A stretch of DNA of 64,000 nucleotides from Voacanga thouarsii (GCA_026120185.1 JANUWF010001625.1:992001-1056000); one strand, 5' to 3'; shown: positions 1 to 11,982, numbered from the stretch's first letter. The notes: generated by a model not told the origin, from the sequence alone. Translations and numbers: made by a program.

Positions 1-145
1 TCTACTTTATCGAGTCGGTTAAACAATGAAAGAAAAGTGATTAATGTATACTTGTTCCTGGAGGATCGACAGTCATTTTAAACCCTATGCTATGCTTAAT
101 GATGAGTACGCTTGCTTATATGTGTAATTTGGGGTTAACGTTTTA
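1..145 (+). repeat. Left arm of a dispersed inverted repeat
   Basis: This stretch reads, in the opposite direction, like the segment at about 4658-4800. Shared blocks include TTGTTCCTGGAGGATCGACA against TTGTTCCTTGAGGATTGATA, and CTTGCTTATATGTGTAATTT against CTTGCTCATATGTGTAATTT. It carries no ORF I recognise and may continue off the left edge. The two arms flank the Sirevirus-like fragment. The family is not identified. Confidence 0.6.
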
Positions 146-222
146 ATTTAAACTTGATTAAGAATGTGCTTTTTTTTATATATATTTATATACCTAAATT
201 CAAACACATCAGTCTCACGAAA

Positions 223-1767
223 ATGGAAAAAATAAAATCAACCAGACCAAAACTAAATAAGGTTGGAAAAATATCTCCAGTGATGAAGTAGAAGTCATCA
301 GCCACAAACAAAGGAAAATAAATTGCACCAGATTTCTCGGCTTCCCACTATGACTCCTCAAAATCATCTCCAAAAAAAGAGAGTTCTGAAACTCAGGCAC
401 TTCGATTTTTAGATTCAAAAAGTGAGTTTGAGTATAATGATTGGCTCTCGAGAAATAGAAATGTGATCGTTGGATATCGAGTAAATCCATCGCCTTTCCT
501 GAATTACTCCAATGTGTTAAATATATTTCAATCTATTGGTTGGGGTAGTCTACTATCGATTAATGAAAAGATGTTATCTCGTTCATTTGGGAATTCTATG
601 CTAATATAAGGAAAGGGCGACTTGAGAAAACCATAGGAGGGTTTATGATTAGATGGTATACCTCTAGCGTTGGGGGTAAAAATATTGAGTTTGGCCACTG
701 TCTTTTAAACCGAGTGTGTGAGGTTAGAGATGGAGGAATGCAACATTTTGAGCTGAATAAGTTTCTAGAAGCAACTGACAAGTTTGAGTTAAAAAAGTTT
801 GAAGAACTGTTTATTGGTGGAAGGAGTTTTAAAAAGTCCAGTGACAGAAACACAAAGTGGCTAAATAGAGAAGGCAGGAACCTACACCACATGGTGTCAA
901 CTATGGTGGTCCCAAGTTTTGGTCACAAAACCTCCATTAAAGTAATGCAAATGGTGATTATGTTAGCACTGGTTGAAGGAAGGCAAATAAGTTTTAGGTT
1001 CCTTGTTGTAAAATTAATGTTGTAGACTAGAAACACCTCTTGCAAGATACTGTTGTATGGGAATTCGCTAACAAAATTGTTTAGGCACTTTGATGTTGAT
1101 TTAAATTCATTTCCCTCCACACCCTAAAAAATAAATGTGTACAACTTTAAGTCTTTTGAGTTCACGGGACATGTAAGATTGGAAGATGAATGGAAGCTGC
1201 TGTGTGATGCTACTAGAGATGAAAGGGAAAAACTGTTGAAAATGAAAGCGAAAGGCAAAAAATGCCCTGTCCGTTGGAGTTAAAAGGAAACCTAAGGAAG
1301 AACCTCAGGAAGAATCCTCTACCAAAGGGAAAAAGTGGGCTTAGGACAAAGGATTATATGAAAGCATCTTTGATGCCATCAATTCTCTGGATGTTACATT
1401 AGATGGCCTTAGTGCAGAAAGTCAAACTCTTGGAAACAGACTGACTGCGGTAGAAGAGAAGGCACAAATGGATCAACCGGTGTTTACTTCGTCAGCACCT
1501 TCTCTAGCAAAGGAAACAGCAGAGAAAATAGTTCTCGAGGAAGAAACTGTACGAGAACAAACTATTGAGAAAGTGACGGTCACTGTGCACAACAAAAAAG
1601 AATCCCCACATTAGAAAGATGTAGCACCGCTTAACCCCTCTGAACCTCGTGTCTCATCTGGGAAGAGACAGAAACATGTGGTGGTTAAGAGGAAACCAAG
1701 TAGGCTTGCTGGACAACACACCAGAAAAGGTGTCGGATCAAAGATTGAAACAATGCACATCTTTTGA
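223..1767 (+). pseudogene. Decayed env-like / plant transposon-protein ORF of a Sirevirus-like element
   Basis: A coding remnant starts at the ATG at 223 and can be followed through several stops and at least one frame change to a stop at 1765-1767. The longest open piece (645-1025) has an FLEATDKFELKKFEELF-like helical stretch and then LHHMVSTMVVPSFGHK and MLALVEGRQISF. That order resembles the putative plant transposon protein domain (Transposase_32-like) found in env-like ORFs near the 3' end of some plant LTR elements. Further down, about 1370-1470 encodes a heptad-like segment (SINSLDVTLDGLSAESQTL) suggesting a coiled coil, followed by a basic tail (KRQKHVVVKRKPSRLAG). It lies upstream of a Sirevirus-type LTR in the same orientation, which fits an env-like gene. 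The domain call is from memory of the family and is moderate; the gene is clearly dead. Confidence 0.5.
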
Positions 1768-2556
1768 GTGACCAGATTAGTAGATTGCACTCCAGCCAAT
1801 CTCTACTCAGACTGAAATCAATTGTCACTGATATCTTGAACAATTTTTAATTTCCATTTTAGCATTAGAACAATTTATTTTCTGTCTTTTGACTAATATC
1901 TCTGCTCAACTTATGAATGCTTATCTATATATATACTTCTCACTACTTCATTTATATTACTCTTCTTTCTTGATTGATGACAAAAGGGGAGAAAAATAGT
2001 AATTAGTTGGATTATGATGAGCATTTGATTATGCCTGTTCTGCTAGATAAAATAGTATGGATAAATTACTGATTGTGATTATTTTGCTTGGTGTATTATG
2101 ATTGTGTTGTCATTATTGTGTTGATCAGGCAAGTATGTATGCGTCAGCATACATTTACACTTTGAAAGAATGGCGGAAATTCAATTGTACACCACTGGGG
2201 TATTGTGCTATGCTTTCTTTGGCTAATTGTTAATTATACACTAATGATTAACTATTGACTGTCTTTGAGTAGTAAACCAATGACAGTGAAATTTTGTGCT
2301 CTGAATTGATGTTCTGCACTAAAACAGACTTATATGTTGATTCTAAATGTTATCACTGGATATGGTTAAGATCTTGTGATTCTATCTATGAAATTCATGA
2401 TAGGATTTGGATAAACTGCATGCTGTGAAAATTTTAATGATTTATGATCTGTGATCTCAGTTTGCTAATGTCCAAAAAGGTAACTAGTTTGATATCCTGT
2501 TTGTTGTCAAAAGTGTTCTCTTCAGGTAAAACTGTATAATTGAGACTAGAGTTGTT

Positions 2557-2604
<48 letters not shown>

Positions 2605-3347
2605 AAAGTTATTGATAAGATAAGATTCTATGATATATTCACTGATAAAAATCTCAGATAGTTAGGATAGGTATTCTGGTATCTCTTATTGCATAAAACT
2701 TTCCCTAAAGATAAAAATTCTTTGAGAAAACTACGATAGATCAATTTTTTTGAAAACTCATTATCTCCTGTATTATGATAGGGGAAGTATTAGACACATA
2801 TTCTCTTGATCCAAAAGTCCAGTTTAAAAATGAGTTCTTTTAAAGGACCCAGTTTCTGTCTAAACTATATCTTATTTTTGGACACATGGTTTGGATATTC
2901 AAAATCTAAACTCCGAAAAGTTCCATACTCTCCTTCACCTAATTTTGGATGCACATTTTGGACGTCCAAAGGTTGACTCCAATTCTTTTCTCATACTTTA
3001 CAGATATTCATATATGCACATATTAAGGGGGAGCATCTCATCGTATGATTTATTTTCTATACCTTTTATACATGTATATAAAATTGTTTTAATGGCTATT
3101 CTTCTAAGGTATAGTTGTGTGACAGAAGGAAGGAGGATATGGAGGTAGGTTGGGCCATAGGCTCATTGAGCTATGCTTATGAGTAGATGCCTTAATTTCT
3201 ATTCTTAATCTCATAAGCTCTCTTTGAGTCCTATACATAGAGATTATATGTCAATAAAAAATATTCTTATTTCTCTTGGTCTAAACATGTTCATACTGTA
3301 CATATCATTATTATTTATCACAATCCCATCAAGTTTGTCATCACTCA
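1768..3347 (+). other. Non-coding 3' region of the Sirevirus-like element
   Basis: No supported gene is present. The segment is AT-rich and joins the env-like remnant to the 3' LTR. It contains a TA dinucleotide microsatellite at about 2560-2601. The short ORFs here (for example 2891-3148) show no recognisable motif. Confidence 0.45.
2560..2601. repeat. (TA)n microsatellite
   Basis: A nearly pure TA dinucleotide run of about 42 bases inside the non-coding 3' part of the Sirevirus-like element. Confidence 0.95.
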
Positions 3348-3359
3348 AAACGGGGAGAT
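3348..3359 (+). other. Polypurine tract of the Sirevirus-like element
   Basis: AAAACGGGGAGA lies directly before the TGTTAGCC that opens the LTR. Sireviruses carry a comparable AAGGGGGAGA tract here, often after a TTGTCATCA stretch, which is also visible just upstream. It would prime plus-strand synthesis. Confidence 0.7.
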
Positions 3360-4654
3360 TGTTAGCCTTAAGGGCGGTCTCCTATGTTTTGACTTATAAT
3401 AAATGTTAATAAGGACTACCTTGTGTGATCTACCTGTTATAGTAGATGTTTGACCTCAGGTCTTCCCAGGCATACAAATACTATTACTAAGTAACTCTTG
3501 AAGCAATAGAATCTAAAAATAGAATATCAAGAAAAAGATCAAACTTGATAGATTGCAAACAAAGATTCCGTTGGGGAAGAACCTTAGACTAGGAATCTTT
3601 GTTAAGGTATCTCTCTGTGAAAATTCCTGTGTTCTTTACCTTTTGATTCAATTTAATCCCATCGTGAAGCACTAAAACAAAAGATTTCAAGGTTTTAAAA
3701 AACCTGAAAATTTTGGATTAAGCATTTTGGGTGACCCTGAATCCAGAAGCTACGTCCAAAACTCTGTGAATAGTATCAAATCGATTCTAACTGAGAAAGT
3801 ACCAATTTGGACTTACCTTTTAGATGCATCGTCATCCCAAACATGAGTCCAAAACTCTGGTAAATTTGACAGGGAAAACTAGCTAGTTTATATCCATTGA
3901 TGCTCTATTACTTATGGCTCTATATACGGCTTCAAAACTCAATTTGAAAGTAGATTTTTGTCCTATCCTTCTATGAAACACTCTTGCTCTATAGAAAATA
4001 AAATTCTCATTTATCAAGGTGCTTCAAAGGGGAATCAGATTGTGTCTTAAAACTAAAAGTATTTTTGCCTATTATTGGTGCGTATCTACTAAAAGAAGGG
4101 AGCTACTTTTGTTTCATTTATTTCAATCATCTTTTTGTATCAAGGTTGTGGTGTAAAACCTATTTGTAGGTGAACCTTGATTTGTTGGTTGATTGAGAGG
4201 TTTTGAAAAACTATGTTTGGTGATCCTCTCTTGTATTCTGTAGACATTGATACCATTAGGTTTGGTGAATGAAATCTAGTTGAAAATCCTTAAGTATAAG
4301 CTTTAGGTAGTGGATGTAGATCAAGGTAGATCATACCACTATGAAATCATGTGTAATAATTCTTTGCATTTACTTTCAGCATTTATTTTCGGACAACCTG
4401 CAAATCATTCTTACCTAGATTTTCTTATAGACATCCCTAAAGGCATTCACCAACCCATCTTCAATCCAACATTAATTGCATCAAGCATTTTTCCCATTCT
4501 AAGTCTAGATATTTTTGAAAAGCTCTCGCTGTTGCAAGTATCGTTGGTCCAAGATTGAAAGAACATTTCTCTCCTTCAAAATAGAATTTAGTTTAGGAAA
4601 AATTTTAGTTTGCCAAAAACCTTATTCACCCCCCCCCCTCAAGTTTTTTCAACA
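3360..4654 (+). mobile_element. 3' LTR of a Sirevirus-like Ty1/copia element
   Basis: The LTR begins TGTTAGCC right after the polypurine tract and ends TTTTTTCAACA after a C-rich run (CACCCCCCCCCCTC), a typical Sirevirus LTR end. The length is about 1.3 kb. The matching 5' LTR and the gag-pol region are not in the window, so this is a 3' fragment or an element truncated on its left. No TSD can be tested because the other end is missing. Confidence 0.65.
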
Positions 4655-5740
4655 ATTAATCCCTAAATTACACATATGAGCAAGTATACTTATCGCAAAC
4701 ATAGTATATGGAATTAATGAGTATCAATCCTCAAGGAACAACTACCGTTATTTTCCATTCATTCATTATTTAAGCAACCCAATAAAGTGATAATAGAATG
4801 AAAAAGAAAATAAAGAAAAGTATATACAACTCACGGATGAAAGAATATACAATTTAGACAAATATTCTTGAAGACATGAAAATGAATTACTTAACAAATA
4901 TCCCAATTAATTATTATCTTGGTATCATGAAAGAATTAAAATGGGCCCACTTCATTTGCAATCCATTGAATCAATATCTTCTAGTTAAATTAGTGAGCAT
5001 ATTCTGTCTCAACCAATTTACCCAAAAGATGCATTATAATTCATCTTTACATAAATCCCTATATTCTAAGTTATTTAAAGCATGAAATTAGCCAATGAAT
5101 CTATATTCTAACAATAATAAACTAGTATTTGATTACCAAAGTTCTTGACAATTAACCCATTTTTTCAAGTAAGTTAAGAGATAGCAAATGTGAAATTAAT
5201 CAAATTGAAACCATTATCAACCTCTTTTGCAAACAAGTTAATAAGATGAATGCATCAACTAATTACTTAATTAAAACAAGTAATCAAATACCTAGAATAA
5301 TGATTAATTGATCAAAAGACTAAATTAACTAAAAAAATCATGAATCCCAATATAATGTCAAATTACATCATTGTTCTAGCAAAAGAAAACAAAGGTAAAA
5401 GAAAGAACTCATAGACAAGCCCTTCTTCTTATCGTTGAAGACTTTCTTGAACAATACCTCTTGATTGATGAATCTCCTCTTCAATGATTGATTGGCAGCT
5501 TTGTTTCTTGGATTCATATGTTTCTCTTGTATTTTCCTTTCTTAAATAAACTCCCAAGATGCCAAAATTCATGCCCTAAAATATCTAGGCCGAGTACAAT
5601 AGAGGATTATGGACTTGAAATACTATTTGATGACAAAATAGCATTAATTGCGAGAAGAAGTTTCTATGGTCAAAATATAAATAGTCATAATTTGCAGGCC
5701 AAAACATAATTATGAGAACTTATGGGTTTTGATCATAATT
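4655..5740. repeat. Unclassified AT-rich repeat, including the right arm of the inverted repeat
   Basis: About 4658-4800 is the inverted partner of window positions 1-145. The remainder has no protein motif. Text such as CAAGGAACAACTACCG and the run of short Asn/Lys-rich ORFs is typical of non-coding plant repeat DNA. I see no LTR pair, primer-binding site or TSD, so the family is left open. Confidence 0.4.
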
Positions 5741-6930
5741 ATGAAATCGTAAATTGTTCTGGATTGTGGAAAAATGCATGGTGTTTTAGCAGATAACATG
5801 AGCTGCAGTTTTCAGGTGGATTTTTTCTATTTAACAAAAATAGAAAACATAACTGTGCTCTTTTTCTTCTGCCCAAAAACCCTAGCCGCCTATCGTTTCT
5901 TTCTAGCACCAAAATTAGGTGGTTGTTGTCTTTGAATCATCGTGTGGATTTCTGTCAGAGGTAAGCCTAAACTAAGTTTGCTGTGGCTCGGGTTGAATGT
6001 TTAAGAAAAGAGTATCTTGTTCATTCAAGATTACAGGGTTATTTGATCTAGTCTTCAACATCCAAGAGAAATTTTTAAATAGTAGAGACGACAACAAAAG
6101 GTAATCTTCTCCTTTTTTTACGATCTTTACTTCACATATAAGTGTACCTGGGAGGTTATCTCGAGTTTTATTTCCGCTACGTAAATCTAATTTGCATGGG
6201 GAATTCCTTCAGTGCTATCAACACTTCCTTATATGTGATTTACAGATGCTTTTGTTTGATAAAATTATTTCATGGTATGTTGTCTCTGTATGTTGTGAAA
6301 ACTATTTCACATGATGTTTTGTGTTCTCTAAAATTTGTTTCTGTGAAAAACTAGGAATGCGTTCTGAAATTGTTTCAGGAATGCATCTTGATTTTGAATA
6401 AATCAGTTTTGTGGGTTTGGTCTCTATGAAGCGTTTTGTGAAGATAAACACATTGTCGTTTTATCTTCCTCACGTTTTGAAATTGTTTCAAGAGCTAGCG
6501 CTATGTTTTTGAATACACAGTTTATCTGAGTGTTGAAAACGGCTGAGTTTTTTGGTCTATGAAAAAAAGTTTCAAAATAGTTTTGAAATTGGTTTGTGAT
6601 GTTCATGGTTGATGTACAAATATCTATAATGGTTATAGGATTTCCCAGTATCTTAGAAAACTATTTTCCAAGAAGTTTTGTGAACACGAAAATTGTTCTG
6701 TTAATTAGCTTCTGCGAAGAATTGTTCTTCATTTTGTTGTTTTTGTTTTCCAATTAACAGAGAGTGGAGAAATTGTTTTTCCTGACAATGAACGGGGGAG
6801 TAGTCTTCTGTAAATTGCCAGAGAAGATGACTGGAAAATTTGCACGAAAAAATGAAAAAAATATATATATTCTGGCCCATAGCCACAGATAGATTGCTAT
6901 AGCCAAGCCGTGGCTTAAGGCACAAAACAT

Positions 6931-6952
6931 CCCAAGCCGCGACTGGCTTGGG
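6931..6952 (+). other. Perfect 8-bp hairpin in the copia G leader
   Basis: CCCAAGCC, a six-base spacer GCGACT, then GGCTTGGG. A second dyad flanks it (TAGATTGC near 6891 with GCAATCTA near 6963). Copia B has an unrelated but similarly placed strong hairpin in its leader, which hints at an RNA structural role such as packaging or dimerisation. That role is inference. Confidence 0.55.
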
Positions 6953-7116
6953 TTGGGTGCTTGCAATCTATGGCTGGCATTAGAGATGCTGGCTGCGGAT
7001 ACAATTTCTAAAAATAAATTAAAAAAAATCTTGTTTTTTGGTTCTTCACGGCCGCAAGTTTTCTTTTCTTCCATTTGGCACCCGAATTTTCCCAAAATTT
7101 CATTTTGGGACTAACG

Positions 7117-7380
7117 CAATTAATTCCCAGATTTTAATTTTGGAAATTAATATATTTTCTAGAGTATTGATTTTGGATTATATATTATTTACTTATTTTA
7201 GCAATTAATATATTTTCTAAAGTAATGATTTTAGATTATATCTTATTTTAAATTCCTAAAATATGATTTTAGCAATTAATATATTTTCTAGAATATTAAT
7301 TGTAGATTATATATTATTTTAATTCCTAAAATATGATTTTAGCAATTAATATATTTTCTAAAATATTGATTTTAGAAGTG
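7117..7380. repeat. Degenerate tandem repeat, about 60-70 bp units
   Basis: The phrase AATTAATATATTTTCTA recurs at about 7145, 7203, 7274 and 7344, each followed by a GATTTTAGATTATAT-like tail, giving roughly four units. A looser relative lies near 7700. Similar AATTTTGGAAATTA text is found in the copia B leader near 61060-61130, so the array is part of the copia leader family. Confidence 0.75.
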
Positions 7381-8040
7381 ATTTGGAAAGGAGAATCTCA
7401 TTAGATAAAGGATGGAAAAATTAATTTTCTCTATGGGTGCTGCCCCCGAGACCCTGCAAAAGGGCACCCCTTGACCCGCCTACTGCTTTTAAAATAATGA
7501 TTTCTGTGAGACCATCATTTTTCTATAAAAGGGGAACCCTAAGGTTTTTTTTTTTTTTTCTCAAAATTTGATTTTCAGACTAACTATTTTACTCTTCCAA
7601 AATAATGAGTTTGGAAGTTTATATTTTATAATTTTTCTGGAAATTTCCAAATTTTGATTTTGGAAACTTTTTTTTTCATTTCTAAAAATTTAGTTTTAGA
7701 AATTAATACATTTTCTAAAATTCTGATTTTAGATTTTATTTCCAAAACAGTGATTTTGGAATTGTATGCTATGTTTTATTTTGCTTAAGGTGTTTTGAGC
7801 ATGATATTAGCATGGTGGATGGTTATAGACTATGACCAAGTATATTTGTTCATGCATTATTTACACTTTTGGTTTTAGCGAAATAGGGCATGCGTCTACT
7901 TTTTATATTATTCTTTTATAATTTATCTTCTCATTTAAACTCTCCTTGAATGTAACTCGATGTTTGTTTATATAGGAAATATATGTAACTAGATTGCATA
8001 GGTTAGATAGAGTTAGAAAAATTATTTACAAAATAATGGA

Positions 8041-8883
8041 GATGGCGACCAAAAAGAGGCGAGGGGGTAAGACCTTCTACTTATATCATGCATGAACATA
8101 TATGGTTGACTATATTAATTTCCTTCATGTCTCGAGGAAATTAATTTAGGAAAAGTCCATAGCCATACCACATAATTATGTTTTATACCCTATATATATG
8201 ATGATATTATGCATGCTATGTATGAGACCACTAATATCACAAATCCCTCAATTAATATTAAACCTAATACCTTCTATTAATATAGCAAGAACAAGAGTCC
8301 TTTTTCAAGACCAGGTTGTTGGGCTAACACAAGCCTACTTAACATCGGGATTGTTCAACCTATGGAATTAATTTCCTGATTAGTGGGTTGGGTTTAACTA
8401 ATTTCTTTATCCCGGTTAGGCTAACTCAAGCATAAAGAAAATTAGATGTAAGGTTGTGTTAGCTTGAAAGGTTTTAAGATTAGAAGATGTTAATCACCCA
8501 ATGATTTGATAATTACATTTGATGTAATTGGTATTGGATACCTACCATTGAACTTCAGGGTGACTTGTTAGGCAAACCCAAGGTCATTCTTGAGAAATTT
8601 AGATACTACTCCACCAGGAAAGCTTCCAATGGGCTTTCTTGGATCAATAGTGAGGGCTATTGGTTTGAGTAAAATAGTGGAATAATAATGTGCTTAATTA
8701 AAGACCTAATTATTTATATTACATGTGCATATATATTTCGCTAATTTCCCTGTCTTTATATCTTGGTCATCTGCATCATGACTACAAACTTGAACTTGCG
8801 TAGCATTTTCAAAATGAACAAACTTACCAACTCATATGTTCTAGACTGATATAGAAACTTGAGAATTTTTCTCAAGTCAGAAA
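8041..8883 (+). mobile_element. 5' leader of copia element G, homologous to the copia B leader
   Basis: The sequence aligns by eye with the reverse complement of 59930-60770 in copia B. Shared phrases include CCAGGTTGTTGGGCTAAC, TGATTAGTGGGTTGGGTTT against TAATTAATGGGTCGAGTTT, GATGTTAATCaCCCAATGAT, and GACCTAATTATTT. It is the untranslated region between primer-binding site and gag of a plus-strand element of the same family as B. Confidence 0.7.
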
Positions 8884-9375
8884 TGTTGCTCTACATACTA
8901 GAGACTCCTATTCTGCCACCTCCTGCTCAAGATACTTATGTTGATGAGCATGCTGACCACAAAAAAAGCACAAAGAGGACAATGACACATCATCCTATGT
9001 GATGTTGGCATCAATGACCCTTGAACTGCAAAAACTGCATGAGTATATGGATGCATATCTTCGAGAGCTGTTTGATGCTCAAGCCAGAACATAGAGATAT
9101 GAGATCTCAAAAGAGTGGTTCCATTCAATGATGGCTAAAGTTACTTCTGTGACTATTCATGGGCTAAAAATGTTGGGATTAATTGAGTAGTTAGGCTCTC
9201 TTGGGTTCATAATAGACAATAAATCAAGTATCAACTTAATTCAGTAATCTTTCCCAAATAGTTTTTTTCACAATTTGTGATCAACTACCAGATAAATAAG
9301 ATTGAGTCCATTGTACTTGAGCTGATCAAACTTCTCAAAATTCCAGAATCCTCCATCAAAAAGGAATCCAATGTA
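8884..9375 (+). pseudogene. Truncated copia gag (element G)
   Basis: Translation in shifting frames gives the same gag as copia B (59074-59922): a PPPAQDTYVDEHADHKK start, LHEYMDAYLRELFDAQART, an HGLKMLGLIE block, then the INLIQ and KKESNVV blocks. Stops and frameshifts interrupt it and the initiating ATG at about 8884 is tentative. The reading breaks off near 9375, where caulimovirid RT begins without a spacer, so the zinc knuckle, protease and pol of this copia are missing. It would have encoded the nucleocapsid protein of a Ty1/copia retrotransposon. Confidence 0.75.
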
Positions 9376-10488
9376 GTCATCAATTACAAACCTCTCAAAT
9401 CATCCCTTAGATGGATTAGGTACCCAATTCCAAACAAAAAAGATTTGTTAAGTAGATTACATTATGCTTTACTGCTTTCAAAATTTGATTTGAAATCAGG
9501 TTTTTGACAAATTCAAGTTGATCCTAGAGATCGCTACAAAACTTCTTTTACAGTTCTATTTGGCCAATATGAATGGAATGTAATGCCTTTTGGATTAAAA
9601 AATGCCCCTTCAGAATTTTAGCAAATTATGAATGAAATTTTTAATCCATTTTCTCAATTTATTATTGTTTACATTGATGACGTTTTATTTTTTTTCTCAA
9701 AATTTAGACAAACATTTCAAACATTTGAAAACTTTCTGTCAAATGGCTAAGCACAATGGTTTAGTCCTTCAAAAAACTAAATACAGTCTTTTTCAAACCA
9801 ATGTCCGATTTCTGGGACATCAAATTCAACAGGGAATTACTATTCCTATCCAGAGGTCAATTTAGTTTGTTGACAAATTTTCAGATCAAATTATTGATCG
9901 AACTCAACTCCAATGCTTTTTGGGTTATCTCAATTATGTTTCTGAGTTTATTGCAGGAATTAGCAGTCTTATTAAACCTCTACACAATAGACTCAAATAG
10001 CCTCCTCCTCCATGGACCGATGTCCATACTTCCATAGTCAAACAAGTCAAAATGAAAGTCAAGAGTCTTTCTTGCTTGGCACTTCCTGACCCTTCTGCCC
10101 CCAAAATAGTCGAAATAGATGCTTCGAATATCGGCTATGGTGGTGTTCTTCAACAAGTCAAAGATGGCAAAACGCATATAGTTGCATTTGCATCAAAGCA
10201 TTAGAATAGTTCTCAGCAGAACTATCCTACCATTAAAAAAGAAAATCTAGCAATTATTTTATGCATTTCCAAATTTCAAGCCAGTTTATTAAATCAAAAA
10301 ATTTTACTTCGCATTGATTGCTAAGCTGCAAAATCCGTTCTGCAAAAAGATGTTCAAAATCTTGCCTCAAAATAGATATTTGCTAGGTGGCAAGCTATTT
10401 TATCTATTTTTGATGATGATATAGAATATATCAAAGGATCTTCAAATTCTATTCCTGATTTTTTAAGACGGGTATTTCTGCAGGGATG
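9376..10488 (+). pseudogene. Endogenous caulimovirid RT-RNase H (pararetrovirus fossil)
   Basis: Conserved reverse transcriptase blocks appear in order: INYKPL and IRYPIPNK, SKFDLKSGF, the MPFGLKNAPSEF block, the YIDD active site (about 9670-9681), FLGHQIQQG, and an RNase H segment with IDAS (about 10112) and IDC, ending IPDFL near 10470. These match Caulimoviridae polymerases more closely than Ty3/Gypsy. Movement, coat and protease parts upstream are absent because the sequence joins copia gag at about 9375. It is inactive: a stop lies right after LKSGF (9505-9507), a frame change falls in the T-run just after YIDD, and further stops follow. The stop of this frame overlaps the start of the next ORF (ATGA), an arrangement I associate with florendoviruses; genus assignment is tentative. 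Confidence 0.8.
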
Positions 10489-11982
10489 ATAATTATGCCT
10501 CCCAAAAAGACTAAGCCTCCGAAGCTCAATGAGCTTCTAGCCTTACCTACACCACTTGTAACACAGGTCCCCAAAAAAGATTCTAGTGAATCCTCCTCTT
10601 TTGGTAAATCTAGATTTACCTCCCCAAAAGATTATGCCATGAGCATACCTCAAACAACTACATCTTATTCTGCTAAAATACAGGAGCTACTCTCCCTAAC
10701 AAATATAACAAAAGCCAGTTGGGCTAATTTTGTAGAATCTCAAGATTTAAAAGATGCCCAAACTCAATCAATTTTTAGCCCATCAGACAGTGAAAAATGG
10801 TGCCAGCAAATGAACTTCAATTTCAAATAGGTAATCGGATAGGTAACCCCTTTTGATTCAAAATCTGTGGTGGTAAAAAACCCCACAAACACTGGAGCTT
10901 CAGGCTCCAAAATCACTGGCACGATGCAATCGGCATCCCAACACACTCTTTATTCTGAGCCCAAAACTGTTTCTTCCAGGTTCTCTTCGACTCAAGAACG
11001 TACTTATATCAAAACTCCCAAAGTATACAAACTTTTGCAAATGGAACCCGAATTTTGGGATCCAAACCCACAAAAGACAGCTAGGCAACTCTTTGGCCTG
11101 GATGTCAATTTTATTCAAAAATCTCCAAAATTTACTCAAAAATACTACAAGTTCATCCTTGTGGATACCAAAAGTGCCTCTGTCCATCCACACAATGACA
11201 AACAGAATGAAACGTATATTACCATTACTTCAGTCAAAATACACTCTGTCCAAACTCCTTCTACATGGAAAACTTCTCCCAACATATTGAAAAAATTCTT
11301 CCAACCTTTTAACCCATTGGTTTACAACTATTGGGACTATCAACAGGCATGGATGAATGCTTTTAACTTTCAAAACCGTTTTCAAAATCACTCTTGGTTT
11401 CTTTATTTTAACAAAAGAAACCCAGCCTAATTGGCGTTCCCTTATTGGTTCATCAACCAATGGTGGCCATGTTACGGGCCCACATAATTAATCTTCCCAT
11501 AACATGTTCAGGAAGGAATTGATTATTTTAAAAATAAGTACTTTAATCAATAGCCAGTAGTTCCACTACTGCTCCAATTTTTCAGTATATTCAAGCTCAC
11601 TTGAAATTATTCCCAGAAGTTTTCATACTTTAAAGAAGCAGATCAGCAAGGTCTTCCTCACCTTGCTCTTCAAGGACATCGTAAATGGTGGAAGGACTGG
11701 AATGCCCAAAACACTTATATTCCCTCCATCGACAAATGGTTTAAGGCTAACCCAAAATATATGTCTCCCTCTGACAGCCAGTAAACTGGATTTCTACAGC
11801 AGAAATCAATTGCAACAGCAACTTCCAAAGAAGGCTTTCTAACCGCTATGGAAAACCTTTTATAGCGAATGAAAAGTGAACCTTCTGAACCGTCTGCAAA
11901 AATGTCCTCTGAAGACATTCCTCCAAATTACCAAAACGACGACAAAGAAGGGTTCGAAGAAGAAGATTATTTTTTTGAATAA
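10485..11982 (+). pseudogene. Second ORF of the endogenous caulimovirid, function unknown
   Basis: The reading begins at the ATG overlapping the polymerase stop and continues in one frame as open pieces 10486-10830 and 10867-11430, separated by two in-frame stops, then decays further. A later piece (about 11630-11982, another frame) holds a tryptophan-rich [14 protein letters not shown] block and a very acidic tail ending EEDYFFE. The N-terminal part is rich in Pro, Ser and Lys (PPKKTKPPKLNELLALP). I do not recognise a functional domain. Location right after RT-RNase H resembles florendovirus ORF2, whose role is also unknown. Its last third is present a second time, inverted, at 12410-12695. 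Confidence 0.6.

Larger units (their letters stand above)
5741..8040 (+). mobile_element. Probable LTR end and 5' leader of plus-strand copia element G
   Basis: This region precedes the leader and gag of copia element G. Near 5878 it has an AACCCTAGCCGCC motif like the transcribed part of the copia B LTR, where the reverse complement of about 61998-62010 reads AACCCTAGCCGCAG. Repeated GAAATTGTTTC-like phrases at 6260-6600 mirror the B leader at 61440-61620. No clear TGGTATCAGAG primer site is visible, so the LTR/leader boundary is not placed. Contains an AT-rich tandem array (7117-7380) and G-rich dyads near 6900. No gene is supported. Confidence 0.45.

Noticed and set aside
645..1025. A host gene encoding a 126-residue protein
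   Set aside because: The upstream and downstream text continues the same transposon-like protein with stops, and a Sirevirus LTR follows in the same orientation.
6754..7095. A 113-residue minus-strand ORF
   Set aside because: It is in the leader of copia G opposite to its transcription, with no homologue in the matching B leader.
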